Below, piece by piece: positions 11,993-21,605 of a stretch of DNA of 21,618 nucleotides. Location: positions 1-21,618 of the IMG/VR virus record IMGVR_UViG_3300042987_003255; one strand, 5' to 3'. The notes beneath the pieces were generated by a model. The model worked only from the letters and a program-made list of their open reading frames with translations, did no database searches and was not told where the DNA came from. Each line of letters begins with the position of its first letter. Within the stretch, counting starts at the first letter, position 1. Made by a program: the position numbers and the translations under genes. Source of the stretch: a virus.

Positions 11993-13933
11993 ATGTTACA
12001 AGATAAAGGTCAAGAAAAATTAATTGAAGATAAAATTTATTCAATTGATACCTACATTCAAAGTATTGGAGATATGTTCTCCAATATACTTTCTAACATT
12101 CCATTACCAGGGACGGGTTTTTACGATGAACTAAATAGTTCATTTTCGGTTATGGAATCGACTGTTTCCAAACTTGCATCTCAATTCGGTGGTACTCGAG
12201 ATTTGGCGGTTGCGATTAAACAAAGTATGGCTGAGTCGGCTGCGAGTGTAATACAATTGGGGGGTACATTACAAGACATTGCAAACATTCAATTAAGTGT
12301 TGTAAAGGCAACTCAAACTCAAACAATACTTAACAAAGATTATTTCCAAGATTTATATGCCATAAGTTCTTTGGTAAGTGACACGGGTAAAGTAAGTGCT
12401 GAGACAACTAAAGAAATTGTTTCATCATTTATTAATGCTGGTTATGGTTTATATAACATTAGTAGTGAAGTTTCAACAATTATTAATAACGCAAAAGAAT
12501 TGGGTGTTACCACAAATTCGGTCTTTAAACAGGTTGCGGAAAATATGAATAAGTTAGCCCTTTATAATTTCAGTGACGGTGTACAAGGTATGGCCAAAAT
12601 GGCAGCTCAGGCGGCCGCTTTGAGAATCGATATGAAAGATACTTTAACACTAGCCGACCAATTATTCAAACCTGAAAAGGCAATTGAAATGTCAGCGGCA
12701 TTCAGAAGATTAGGTGTTAGTGTGACTGAGTTGTTAGACCCATATAAGTTGATGGATATGGCAAGAAATGACCCTGAAGAATTACAGAAGTCTATTTTAA
12801 ATGCCACAAAATCATTGGTTGATTTTGATGAGAAAAATCAAAAAATGAGAATATTACCTGGTGCTCAAGGACAATTAAGAGAATTGGCTGAAGCTATGGG
12901 AATGCCTGCTGAAAAATTGGCACAAATGGCATTGAATGCGGGTGATTTGGAAAGAAAAATGAGTCAAATAAGATTCCCATCACAATTTGCGGATGAAAAA
13001 ACTCGAACAATGATTGCTAATATGGCACAAATGAGTGGTGGGTCATATGTTGTACAATATGAGGATTTAAGAGGTGAAAAAGTTACTAAGTTAGTATCGG
13101 AGTTAAAAAAAGAAGATGTTGAGGCATTGCAAGCTATGAATGTTAATATGGGTAAGAGTGCAATGGAATTACAAAGAGAAGCTAATGGATATTTGAAAAG
13201 TATGGCTTTTGATTTGGCGGCACAAAGGGGTGTTGTACCAAGGGCGTTAGCCGCATCTCGAGGTTTCGAAACGATGCAAAAAAGAATTTATGAAACTGTA
13301 AAACCAGCATTGGATATACCAGCCACAGTTTTAGGTTTAAAAAGAGATGAAAGAACAGGAATGTACCAATCTACAGGTTCTGTAGAAAGGATAGTGGATA
13401 GTTTTGAAAAACTTGTTAGTGAAAAAGTGTCAGAAGCAATAAAAAGTGGTAAACAAATAGATTTTGGGGATTTGTTCAAAGGTATAAGAGAAAAATTGGA
13501 TAAGGCAGGGATTAAATCTGACGCAAGTATTGAAGATTATTTGAAAAAGGCTAAAGAAACTATCAAAAATGTTTATGACCAATATAAACCAAGTGTTAGT
13601 TTTAGTAACCCAAGAATGGATGAAATTTCAAATAGGTGGACTCAAACTAAAACTCAAGTTGCGGCACCAACTATGAAATCCGCGTTAGGTGCGGATAAAG
13701 TTGCGATGTTAGAAGCACCTACTCAGTCAAGAATTAGAGGTGACCAACAGTTAGGTACAGTTAAGGTAGATGGAAATATAAATCTAACAACACCAACAGA
13801 CGGAATGATGAAAGATGCCATAGTAAGAACCTTAGATAGAAAAGAGGTTGCCGATAAAATAACTGCGATAGTATTATCGTCAACACAATTAAACGAGACG
13901 TTAAAAGGAAGTGGTAAAGCTAAAATTAGTTAA
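11993..13933 (+). CDS. Tail tape measure protein (gp29-like position)
   Basis: This 646-residue, mainly helical protein has the composition of a tape measure: rich in Ala, Lys, Glu, Met and Gln, with few aromatic residues. The segment from about 100 to 300 has repeated amphipathic helices with YQ/FQDLYAISSLVSDTGKVSAE and AKMAAQAAALRIDMKDTLTL, typical of phage tape measures. T4 gp29 has 590 residues. Tape measures run inside the tube and set its length at about 0.15 nm per residue, which would predict a tail near 100 nm. A short C-terminal beta segment (KVDGNINLTTPTDG) probably contacts the baseplate hub. No clear membrane segment is seen. The position directly after the candidate chaperone gene supports the assignment. 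Confidence 0.75.
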   Translation: MLQDKGQEKLIEDKIYSIDTYIQSIGDMFSNILSNIPLPGTGFYDELNSSFSVMESTVSKLASQFGGTRDLAVAIKQSMAESAASVIQLGGTLQDIANIQLSVVKATQTQTILNKDYFQDLYAISSLVSDTGKVSAETTKEIVSSFINAGYGLYNISSEVSTIINNAKELGVTTNSVFKQVAENMNKLALYNFSDGVQGMAKMAAQAAALRIDMKDTLTLADQLFKPEKAIEMSAAFRRLGVSVTELLDPYKLMDMARNDPEELQKSILNATKSLVDFDEKNQKMRILPGAQGQLRELAEAMGMPAEKLAQMALNAGDLERKMSQIRFPSQFADEKTRTMIANMAQMSGGSYVVQYEDLRGEKVTKLVSELKKEDVEALQAMNVNMGKSAMELQREANGYLKSMAFDLAAQRGVVPRALAASRGFETMQKRIYETVKPALDIPATVLGLKRDERTGMYQSTGSVERIVDSFEKLVSEKVSEAIKSGKQIDFGDLFKGIREKLDKAGIKSDASIEDYLKKAKETIKNVYDQYKPSVSFSNPRMDEISNRWTQTKTQVAAPTMKSALGADKVAMLEAPTQSRIRGDQQLGTVKVDGNINLTTPTDGMMKDAIVRTLDRKEVADKITAIVLSSTQLNETLKGSGKAKIS

Positions 13934-13939
13934 TTAATC

Positions 13940-13947
13940 TATTTATA
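13940..13947 (+). promoter_or_regulatory. TATTTATA motif before the giant baseplate gene
   Basis: CTATTTATAATAAAAAG occupies most of the 22-base gap after the tape measure gene and ends 8 bases before the ATG. The closely coupled genes downstream lack further copies in gaps of their own, so this would be the promoter nearest to the baseplate group. Confidence 0.4.
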
Positions 13948-13955
13948 ATAAAAAG

Positions 13956-16900
13956 ATGCCAAGTTATTTAACTTTCCCATCAACGGAGCAATATAGAAAA
14001 GTATTAATGGCGAGAAATCTCGCACCATATACTGTGCCTGGTGTTTATACCCCCAATGTTAACCAAATTAATTATGAGGTTGTTTTGAGGGATGAAAGTG
14101 TTGTGGATTCCCCTGATGAGTTAATAGCTAAAGACCCATTTGCTGATTTATTATATCCCTTGAACCCATTTGGACCTGAAGGTGGTTTTAGTAAAACCAT
14201 CAATGCGGGTGGATTGGCGAATACAAAATCGAATTTAGGGCCATACGATGTACAAGATGCGAAATTACCTGAACTGAGTTTACCTTACGAGAAACAAATA
14301 CCAACTAATAATGTTTATACTAGTGGTAGAGAAATACAGTTATATTCGGTAGACAGTGATTTATTTAATGGTAATCCGAGTTCCAAAAATTTATTTATAC
14401 CTTATTACGAGCCATGGAGTTTTGTTCCATCAACCTATACGGCATATGATATATTACTTCAGGATGACCCAAATGGTGATATGGGTAAGTTATCACAAGA
14501 TTCTTTTATTGCTCAATTAGGTGCAAGACAATTAAAGAGTTTATTACAAGATAACAACGCCACACAATCACAAAACCGTTTGAATTCATTTAATGCGAAT
14601 GTTTTAAGAGGTGTTGGTGCTGGTGCAACTTCATATTTAAGAGGTACTAGTAATCAACCATATACATCGTATAAAATAACTTTAGATGCCGATTATTTAG
14701 CGGGAAATTATTTAGGTAGATTATCGGGTTCTTATTCACCATCATCAACAATACCTGGGGATTATTTTGAGGATGAACAATATCTAAGATATCCTGGAAC
14801 GGTAAATCAAATATCTAACGCACTTAACATTAAATCGATATTAGGTCCGATTAATCAATATTTGGGTCCTAAGGTTTTCAGAAGACAAACACCATCAGAA
14901 GTATTCATACAAAATACTGGGTCGGGACAAGTATCTCAATTATTTATTAGTTTAAACTATAACAAATACAAACCTAACTATAATAGAAACCTTTTACAAG
15001 ACATTGGTCAAGGTGCTCTAAATGTATTGGGTTTATCAAGCCAAGTTGATGTTCCAACAAATTATTATGTGGGTTCATCGGTACAAGACCCAACTTTTAT
15101 TGAGTCCCCATTAGGACAAGTACCTTATGATAGTTTGGGTAGAGATACACAATCAATTGTTGTTGGTCCTACCGAAATGTCAAATCTATTCGAAAACAAC
15201 TCAACGAATGCCTTAAAATTTGGTTTGAATGGTAAGGCGTTTGAAGATGGTGCGGGATTATCTGGTGGATTGGTATGGAGTTCTCCTAAATATAGTAACG
15301 CAGGTTATAGAGCGTTAATTGGGGGAGACCAAGGAACTGAAAGTCCATCATTTAATGAGGTTAAATCTAAAATAGATACTGAATTAAGTATTGAATACGG
15401 ATTTAAAGAAGGTTCGATATTAGATATTACTCAAAAACTTTTGGATTCAACACCAAGAGGTGGAAAAAGATTATCACACGTTGGTAACGCAATCAACCAA
15501 CTGAGTAAAGTTTTTAATGACGGTTATAAGGAAATTACTAAAGGTTCTAAAGTATTATCATATGTAGACCAAAATGGTGCTGTTGTAGGAACAGAATATT
15601 GTAGAGTATTCACTAAAGATACTCCATATTATACATACCAAGATTTACAGAAGTATGATGGTAATATTAGAAAGTTCACTTATTCCGTATTGGATAATAC
15701 CTTCAATTTGAATATCGCACCACTTAAAACAACATCAACATCAAGTTCAACAAATATTGTTAATGGAAGTGTAAAAAAATATATGTTCTCAATAGAGAAT
15801 TTGGCTTGGAGAACTTCTAATAGGCCAGGTTTTACCGTTTTAGATTTACCTGAGTGTGAAAGAGGTCCGAATGGTGGTAGAGTTATGTGGTTTCCTCCAT
15901 ATGATTTAGCATTTTCAGAAAACATTACACCTAATTTCGAATCAAATAACTTTTTAGGTAGACCCGAGCCTGTTTACACATATAAGAATACTCAAAGGTC
16001 AGGGACTTTAAGTTGGAAAATAGTTGTAGACCATCCTTCAATATTAAATGTTATTGCGGATAAAGAATTAAAAAACTTAACCGACCAACAAATTAACGGT
16101 ATTGTTGATTCATTTTTTGCGGGATGTAAGAAATATGATATCTATACGTTAGCGGCTAAATATAATACAATACCTATAAATGAATTGTATGCGATACAAG
16201 AAATAATTTTAAATGAAACCAGTTTAAAACCCGAGGACGTTGAAAGTATTTCTAATGTGGCATCAAAACAAACTGAAGATATTAAACAACAACCACCAAG
16301 TGTTGATTTAACAAAATATAATGGTTTGGCATATTATTTTGATAATGATTCTCCTGACCCAAATTCAACATCGACAACAACAACGGCTGATTATCTTACA
16401 TTGTATAATGAGTATATCGGAAATAAATCGACATACGAGAATAATGCGCCAACAGAAAGTGATAAATCAAATATTGATAATTTCTTCACAAGTATTATTG
16501 AGACGAACTTTAAACAAAACGATGATTTATTAAATGATTTAGTGAAACTTTTTGAAGGTAATAGTACAGCAGATGGTAAAACAAATGCGTTTGTTACAAT
16601 TACTTTACAAGGTAGTGCTTCGGCACCAGCCACTGCGGGATACAATCAGAATTTATCTGAAAGAAGAGCGTCATCGGTAAAAAACTATTTTACAAATTGG
16701 AATAGTGGTAAACTTGCTAAGTATATAACAAGTAATAATTTGGTTATACAAACATCGGGGACTGGTGAACAAGTACCTAATTTAAAAGTTCCTAATGCAC
16801 CATATATCACGGCAAGTAATTGTACTGATTTGAAACCAAACGCAACACAGTACGAAAAAATCTACTCACCAAATGCAATGGCATGTAGAAGAGTATCTAT

Positions 16901-18875
16901 GAGTATTTCAAATCCTAAGATAAATCCACCAGAAAAAAACCCAACAAATGATAATACTCAAACAACTCCAACTTCAAAAACACCACCTGGATACACACCA
17001 GCACAGCCAGTTCCTGCTAATATATCAACTCAACAAAAATTAAGAGATGGTATTAGTAAGAAAATTTTAAGAACACTATTATCAGAATGTAGTTATTTCG
17101 AGGCAATTCAGAAAGAAGACCCAATGTTTTATGGTTCTATTCAAAAACAATTAAAACATTTTAGTCCTGCTTTCCATGCGATTACGCCTGAAGGTTTGAA
17201 CTCAAGATTAACTTTCTTACAACAATGTACTAGACCTGGAGATACTATCCCAACAATAGGTTTGGACGGTAAACCAAAATACACTAATTCAGTTAATACA
17301 AGTTTTGGTGCTCCTCCTGTTTTAATATTGAGGATAGGTGACTTCTATAATACAAAGATAGTTCCAACATCATTGAATATTCAATATGAACCGTTAGTTT
17401 TGGATATTAATCCTGAAGGTATTGGTGTTCAACCTATGATAGCAAAAATATCTTTAAGTTTTAACTTTGTTGGTGGTTCAGGGTTGAAAGAACCCATTGA
17501 CCAATTACAAAATGCGTTATCATTTAATTATTATGCCAATACAGAAATGTACGATGAAAGAGCTGACGCTACAGACCCATCATATAAAAAAATAGATGCG
17601 GATGTTGTTAAAGCGATTTTAGACCAATCAAAAACATTGGGAGTAAATAATGTGAATAACAACATTAAAAATGATGGAGGAAAACCAATTGGTGACGTAG
17701 TTCAAATTGTACAATCGGATGCTGGTGCAAGTGGAAATACGACCTACCAAAAAATTATGGATGGTTTATTAACAAATGGTCAAAACTATATTAATTCGGT
17801 TTATAACAAAATAGTACAATTAACAAAAGATAATAACTTCCAAGTTTATACTTGTTTTATACAAGATAGGAAATACTCAAGTGGGGTAACAAAAGAATTT
17901 ACAACACCGAAAGATTTAAAGATTGTAGGTAAACCATACGACATAGAGTCAAGAATTACAAAATTATTTGATGATATTAATAATGATATTGATAATGTTA
18001 AGAACGATGGGGACGATGGATTAGATTTTATCAAACAATTGTTTGTTCAAAACTATTCTAAGAACTCAGTGAAGAAAGTTAAGGAAAGTTTAAAAAATGC
18101 TGTCAATAAAAATAAAACAGATATTATAAATTCAACAACTTCAGTTTTAAATGAGATAACGAATTCACAAACTGATTTAGTTAGAACATTTAGAAAATTA
18201 GATATTATTGATTCATTAACCGATGGTTATATTCAAACAAATCAAAGTGCTGAAATCTATAATTTGACAGCAACAACTGAAGTACAATCAGGCGGAACAT
18301 ACGCAGATACCTACGCAGAATTAGTTGGGGATTATGATTTGGCCGTTGATAGTTTAAGTTCCTTTTATAACGATTTGAAATCATCAGGATTTATTGAGAT
18401 AGAATATAACACTGATAATTTAAGACTTTATGATGATGGAAATACATTGGGTGTTGATTCTTGTTGTATAAATCAAGAAAAGAGATTTTATATGGCAATG
18501 TCAAAAGTGATACTTGACCCTAATAAATTGAATTCATTTATAGAAGAAATTATACCTAAAGATATTCAGACACAAAATGTCGGTGGAAAATCTATTTTAG
18601 ATTTCACCAAAGATTATTTTTCACAAAAAAGAAATTACTATCAAAGAGAGTATACAGCAGAACAAAAATTTGTGAAAAATTTTGAAACTACAAGTAATTA
18701 TAAAGACAAGTACAAAACTTGGAAACCATTTGTTTCGGGTAAAGTTCGAAAATTCTTGTTCAGCGGTTATGTTGATGGAACATCCACACAAGTAACTTAT
18801 TTACAGAATTTATATAAAGACGGAAACTCAAATACAAGTGACCAAACATTCAACGGAAAAAATAAACTTAACTAA
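13956..18875 (+). CDS. Giant baseplate protein with an embedded OmpA-like domain
   Basis: This 1639-residue protein is the largest in the window. The first 600 residues are Asn/Tyr/Ser-rich structural sequence I do not recognise. A segment around 640-720 (GRVMWFPPYDLAFSENITPN, then TYKNTQRSGTLSWKIVVDHP) looks like a compact baseplate domain. A Ser/Thr linker at 804-810 leads into an OmpA-C-like module at about 865-985: GYNQNLSERRASSVKNYF (Y896), GTGEQVP and CRRVSMSI (R978, R979), the peptidoglycan-binding signature. A Pro/Thr linker (985-1025) follows, then a domain at about 1030-1185 with GAPPVLILRIGDFYNTKIVP and PMIAKISLSFNFVGG, similar in pattern to hub or tube-adaptor domains of contractile systems. 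The C-terminal 400 residues are helical. It probably belongs to the baseplate and may contact the cell wall. The stop overlaps the next start by one base. Confidence 0.7.
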   Translation: MPSYLTFPSTEQYRKVLMARNLAPYTVPGVYTPNVNQINYEVVLRDESVVDSPDELIAKDPFADLLYPLNPFGPEGGFSKTINAGGLANTKSNLGPYDVQDAKLPELSLPYEKQIPTNNVYTSGREIQLYSVDSDLFNGNPSSKNLFIPYYEPWSFVPSTYTAYDILLQDDPNGDMGKLSQDSFIAQLGARQLKSLLQDNNATQSQNRLNSFNANVLRGVGAGATSYLRGTSNQPYTSYKITLDADYLAGNYLGRLSGSYSPSSTIPGDYFEDEQYLRYPGTVNQISNALNIKSILGPINQYLGPKVFRRQTPSEVFIQNTGSGQVSQLFISLNYNKYKPNYNRNLLQDIGQGALNVLGLSSQVDVPTNYYVGSSVQDPTFIESPLGQVPYDSLGRDTQSIVVGPTEMSNLFENNSTNALKFGLNGKAFEDGAGLSGGLVWSSPKYSNAGYRALIGGDQGTESPSFNEVKSKIDTELSIEYGFKEGSILDITQKLLDSTPRGGKRLSHVGNAINQLSKVFNDGYKEITKGSKVLSYVDQNGAVVGTEYCRVFTKDTPYYTYQDLQKYDGNIRKFTYSVLDNTFNLNIAPLKTTSTSSSTNIVNGSVKKYMFSIENLAWRTSNRPGFTVLDLPECERGPNGGRVMWFPPYDLAFSENITPNFESNNFLGRPEPVYTYKNTQRSGTLSWKIVVDHPSILNVIADKELKNLTDQQINGIVDSFFAGCKKYDIYTLAAKYNTIPINELYAIQEIILNETSLKPEDVESISNVASKQTEDIKQQPPSVDLTKYNGLAYYFDNDSPDPNSTSTTTTADYLTLYNEYIGNKSTYENNAPTESDKSNIDNFFTSIIETNFKQNDDLLNDLVKLFEGNSTADGKTNAFVTITLQGSASAPATAGYNQNLSERRASSVKNYFTNWNSGKLAKYITSNNLVIQTSGTGEQVPNLKVPNAPYITASNCTDLKPNATQYEKIYSPNAMACRRVSMSISNPKINPPEKNPTNDNTQTTPTSKTPPGYTPAQPVPANISTQQKLRDGISKKILRTLLSECSYFEAIQKEDPMFYGSIQKQLKHFSPAFHAITPEGLNSRLTFLQQCTRPGDTIPTIGLDGKPKYTNSVNTSFGAPPVLILRIGDFYNTKIVPTSLNIQYEPLVLDINPEGIGVQPMIAKISLSFNFVGGSGLKEPIDQLQNALSFNYYANTEMYDERADATDPSYKKIDADVVKAILDQSKTLGVNNVNNNIKNDGGKPIGDVVQIVQSDAGASGNTTYQKIMDGLLTNGQNYINSVYNKIVQLTKDNNFQVYTCFIQDRKYSSGVTKEFTTPKDLKIVGKPYDIESRITKLFDDINNDIDNVKNDGDDGLDFIKQLFVQNYSKNSVKKVKESLKNAVNKNKTDIINSTTSVLNEITNSQTDLVRTFRKLDIIDSLTDGYIQTNQSAEIYNLTATTEVQSGGTYADTYAELVGDYDLAVDSLSSFYNDLKSSGFIEIEYNTDNLRLYDDGNTLGVDSCCINQEKRFYMAMSKVILDPNKLNSFIEEIIPKDIQTQNVGGKSILDFTKDYFSQKRNYYQREYTAEQKFVKNFETTSNYKDKYKTWKPFVSGKVRKFLFSGYVDGTSTQVTYLQNLYKDGNSNTSDQTFNGKNKLN

Positions 18876-19198
18876 TGAGTGATTTATATTTCAATCGGTA
18901 TAGAAACTTTCTTATTAATGGAGAACAAACAGTTGTTCCATTTGTAAAAGTCCCTGCAAAGGCAACTGATAAGAAATATTTTTATAAAGTTGGTGTAAGT
19001 AGGTTGGATAAAGTAAGCCAAGAGTACTATGGAACACCATTATTTGGATGGATTATCCTTTTGGCTAATCCTGAATATGGGGGATTGGAGTGGAACATTC
19101 CTGATAATGCTCTATTGACAATTCCATTTCCTTTAATAGCTTCAGTACAAGATTACGAAGCTGAGTTAAATAATTACTTCTTCTATTATGGTAGATAA
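18875..19198 (+). CDS. Baseplate wedge protein gp53-like (LysM-like fold)
   Basis: This 107-residue protein shows the LysM-like pattern of T4 gp53-type wedge proteins: YKVGVSRLDKVSQEYYGTPL, then FGWIILLANPEYGGLEWNIP and a closing LLTIPFP. Related small phage proteins (tail protein X type) share the order of YxV...D.I...YYG.P..W..I..AN and a final IP strand. T4 gp53 helps assemble wedges around the hub. The start codon overlaps the stop of the giant baseplate gene (TAATG), and the next gene begins 11 bases before this one ends, so all three are translationally coupled and likely made in linked amounts. Confidence 0.8.
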   Translation: MSDLYFNRYRNFLINGEQTVVPFVKVPAKATDKKYFYKVGVSRLDKVSQEYYGTPLFGWIILLANPEYGGLEWNIPDNALLTIPFPLIASVQDYEAELNNYFFYYGR

Positions 19199-21605
19199 CA
19201 ATGAAAATGTATTAGTAGAATATGACTATCAAAACGTTATATTAGTTGACCCCAACAAAGTTTTTGATAGTTTAGGTAACGTCAAAGAAAGGTTATTGAA
19301 ACCTGAAAATTTGGTGTATTATGCTAATTTGGAATGCTCATTGTTTCCAAGAACAAGACTTGCGGTTTCATCAAGTGGGTATTATAATAATGAAACAATA
19401 TCTATTGCGACTATTAATTTCATGAAACCTGGAGGTAAGAAGTTTTTAGATAATTCTTATTTAGATGAAATTACAGGATTAGATAGTACGAGGGGATTAG
19501 GACAAAATCAGACAATAGAAAGGGCATCAGATGTTTCCAAAAGTACTAACTCAAAAGAAGATTATAATACAACTATTGGCAATCCGACAAACAATAATTT
19601 ACTTTTAATTGAAAGTATAAGTATTGATACTCAATTGAACTTATTTCCGTTGGTTACAATCGAAATGCAAGACATTAGAGGACGTGCATTATTTGAACAA
19701 GGTGAAAATTCACCATACGCCGTATTTTTTAATTATCCGTATCCACTTTTTTATTTAACGGTAAAAGGTTATTTAGGAAAGGCAATTAAATATCAATTAG
19801 CATTGAAAACGTTTAATGCAAGATTTGATACTTCAAGTGGTAACTTTAGAGTTACCTGTACATTTATGGCTTACAAATATAATGTTTTAACACAATTGAA
19901 AATGGAATATTTGAAAGCGATTCCATATATGTACAAAAGTAATTATAAAATATCCCCATCGAATACAAGTGGTACTCAGACCGCATTAAATCAAGTTGGT
20001 AATACTATTGGAGATGTTGAAACTAAAATAACTTTTAGGGGGTTAGAAAAAATTAAAGAGGTTTATTCTGATTACAAATCAAAAGGTTTAATTCCTGATG
20101 ACTTTCCTGTTATCACATTACAAGATTTAATTGTGAGATTAAATAAATTAGAGGAAGATATTTTAAATAGTTTTCAAACTGCGGATTTAATGCCATTGAC
20201 AGATGGTGAAAATTTCAATTTAAATTTGGATGAATTTGCAAATAAAGTATATTATAGTGGAGATAAGTCATGGTTCAGTACTTATTTAGATGAAACTAAT
20301 TTTTTCATTCAAAAAAATACTAATCAGAAAGTTTACACTTTCAAAAAAGAAATATTAGAAGGAAAGAATAAAGATAATAGAGAGATTGCAATAACGAATT
20401 TGAAAGCGTTAATTGATGTTGCAAAAAAAGATTTAGGTATTAATAAAACTTTTGGTAGCCAAGGTCAATACACTATTGGAAAACAAACTTTTCCATCTTC
20501 AATACCATTTTCAATCACGTATGAGAATATACAAGTTAGAATGTCAGTAGATGATATTGACTGGGTGGCAACGTACCAACAAAGAACTGGGAGAGAAGGA
20601 ACGGCAAGTGAAATTAGTGATTTTATATCTAAAAGTCAAACACAATTAAATTCAATAAAGCCAGATGGTAATCAGTCAAACAATTATTATTGGTTTACTT
20701 TTGAAGGTACTAATAATTTTGTGGGATTAATACAGATAATGAGAAATCTATTATCGGTTAAATTGGATGAAATACAAGGAAAACTAGCAACTATTTTATC
20801 AGAAAGACTTTCAGTTAAAGATAAATTTTTAGGATTTAAACCAACAATAAAAAATGTCATTGCTGTTATTTTGGCTAGTGCCGAGGCGTTTCTAAGGATT
20901 ATGAATGATGTTCACGAAACAGCTTGGGATAAAAGAGAAAATAAGGATAGAATAAACGCGATATTAGGAGGAGATAAGTCAGCGGTATCTGTTGATGCTA
21001 AACAATCAGTAACAACAACTGACGGAAATTTAATACCTATATATCCTTGGCCACAATATTATATAGAAACAAATGATAGTAAAGGTAGGAATTTTGAATT
21101 AACATACCCTGGAGACCCAAAAGTGGCTCAAAAAACTAAAGGATATTTATTCGATGTTTGGCCTGAAATCGAATTTGTTGAGGAATATATTAGAGGTAGA
21201 GTAACCACAAAAAATATACCTAGCGTTAGTACAGATTCGGTAAATTCTGACCAAATAATAAATAGAGTATCATTGAATGCTATTGATTTTCCAACGTCAA
21301 ATGCTTTATTCAGAAATCGACAAGACGTTAAATTCTTTTTTGAACTTTGGGAGAGAGTTTATTTATATGCTAACTATGAAAGATTTAGAGGTCCTGATGC
21401 CGAAAATAAAATCCAAGAAATTTTAGCCGAAACCGAATTTATCAATATAAAAAATTCGTTAGGTGTAGATTCCCCTTTTTTGATTAAAAAACTTAAAAAC
21501 TATGGATTTAATGCGACAAATATTATTCCATATCTTTTTAACATTACAAATCAAGGTATTGGGGAAAGTTGGCAAAAATATATAAGAGATATTTTTGTAA
21601 CATGA
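19188..21605 (+). CDS. Large baseplate protein, hub-like, family not resolved
   Basis: This 805-residue soluble protein follows the gp53-like gene with an 11-base overlap. A beta-rich segment at about 138-235 reads LLLIESISIDTQLNLFPLVT, then IEMQDIRGRALFEQGENSPY, PLFYLTVKGYLGKAIKYQLA and FDTSSGNFRVTCTFMAYKYN. The order of a membrane-proximal ring-like strand set with K-GY-GKA and a GNF..TC.F strand resembles hub proteins of the T4 gp27 type, but I cannot confirm the family. The middle is helical (about 300-600), with a probable coiled segment RNLLSVKLDEIQGKLATILS. The C-terminal part begins YLFDVWPEIEFVEEYIRG. No enzyme motif is visible; in particular no lysozyme or peptidase active site was found. 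The stop TGA overlaps the next ATG. Confidence 0.6.
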   Translation: MVDNNENVLVEYDYQNVILVDPNKVFDSLGNVKERLLKPENLVYYANLECSLFPRTRLAVSSSGYYNNETISIATINFMKPGGKKFLDNSYLDEITGLDSTRGLGQNQTIERASDVSKSTNSKEDYNTTIGNPTNNNLLLIESISIDTQLNLFPLVTIEMQDIRGRALFEQGENSPYAVFFNYPYPLFYLTVKGYLGKAIKYQLALKTFNARFDTSSGNFRVTCTFMAYKYNVLTQLKMEYLKAIPYMYKSNYKISPSNTSGTQTALNQVGNTIGDVETKITFRGLEKIKEVYSDYKSKGLIPDDFPVITLQDLIVRLNKLEEDILNSFQTADLMPLTDGENFNLNLDEFANKVYYSGDKSWFSTYLDETNFFIQKNTNQKVYTFKKEILEGKNKDNREIAITNLKALIDVAKKDLGINKTFGSQGQYTIGKQTFPSSIPFSITYENIQVRMSVDDIDWVATYQQRTGREGTASEISDFISKSQTQLNSIKPDGNQSNNYYWFTFEGTNNFVGLIQIMRNLLSVKLDEIQGKLATILSERLSVKDKFLGFKPTIKNVIAVILASAEAFLRIMNDVHETAWDKRENKDRINAILGGDKSAVSVDAKQSVTTTDGNLIPIYPWPQYYIETNDSKGRNFELTYPGDPKVAQKTKGYLFDVWPEIEFVEEYIRGRVTTKNIPSVSTDSVNSDQIINRVSLNAIDFPTSNALFRNRQDVKFFFELWERVYLYANYERFRGPDAENKIQEILAETEFINIKNSLGVDSPFLIKKLKNYGFNATNIIPYLFNITNQGIGESWQKYIRDIFVT

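Noticed and set aside
11294-13479. Minus-strand frames at 11295-11543, 12607-12807 and 13288-13479
   Set aside because: They are antisense to well-supported structural genes and show no protein motifs.
19188-21605. Reading the 805-residue protein as a tail fibre or lysozyme
   Set aside because: No collagen-like or beta-helix repeats and no catalytic glycosidase motif are visible. Its place right after the gp53-like gene fits a baseplate hub or wedge role better.
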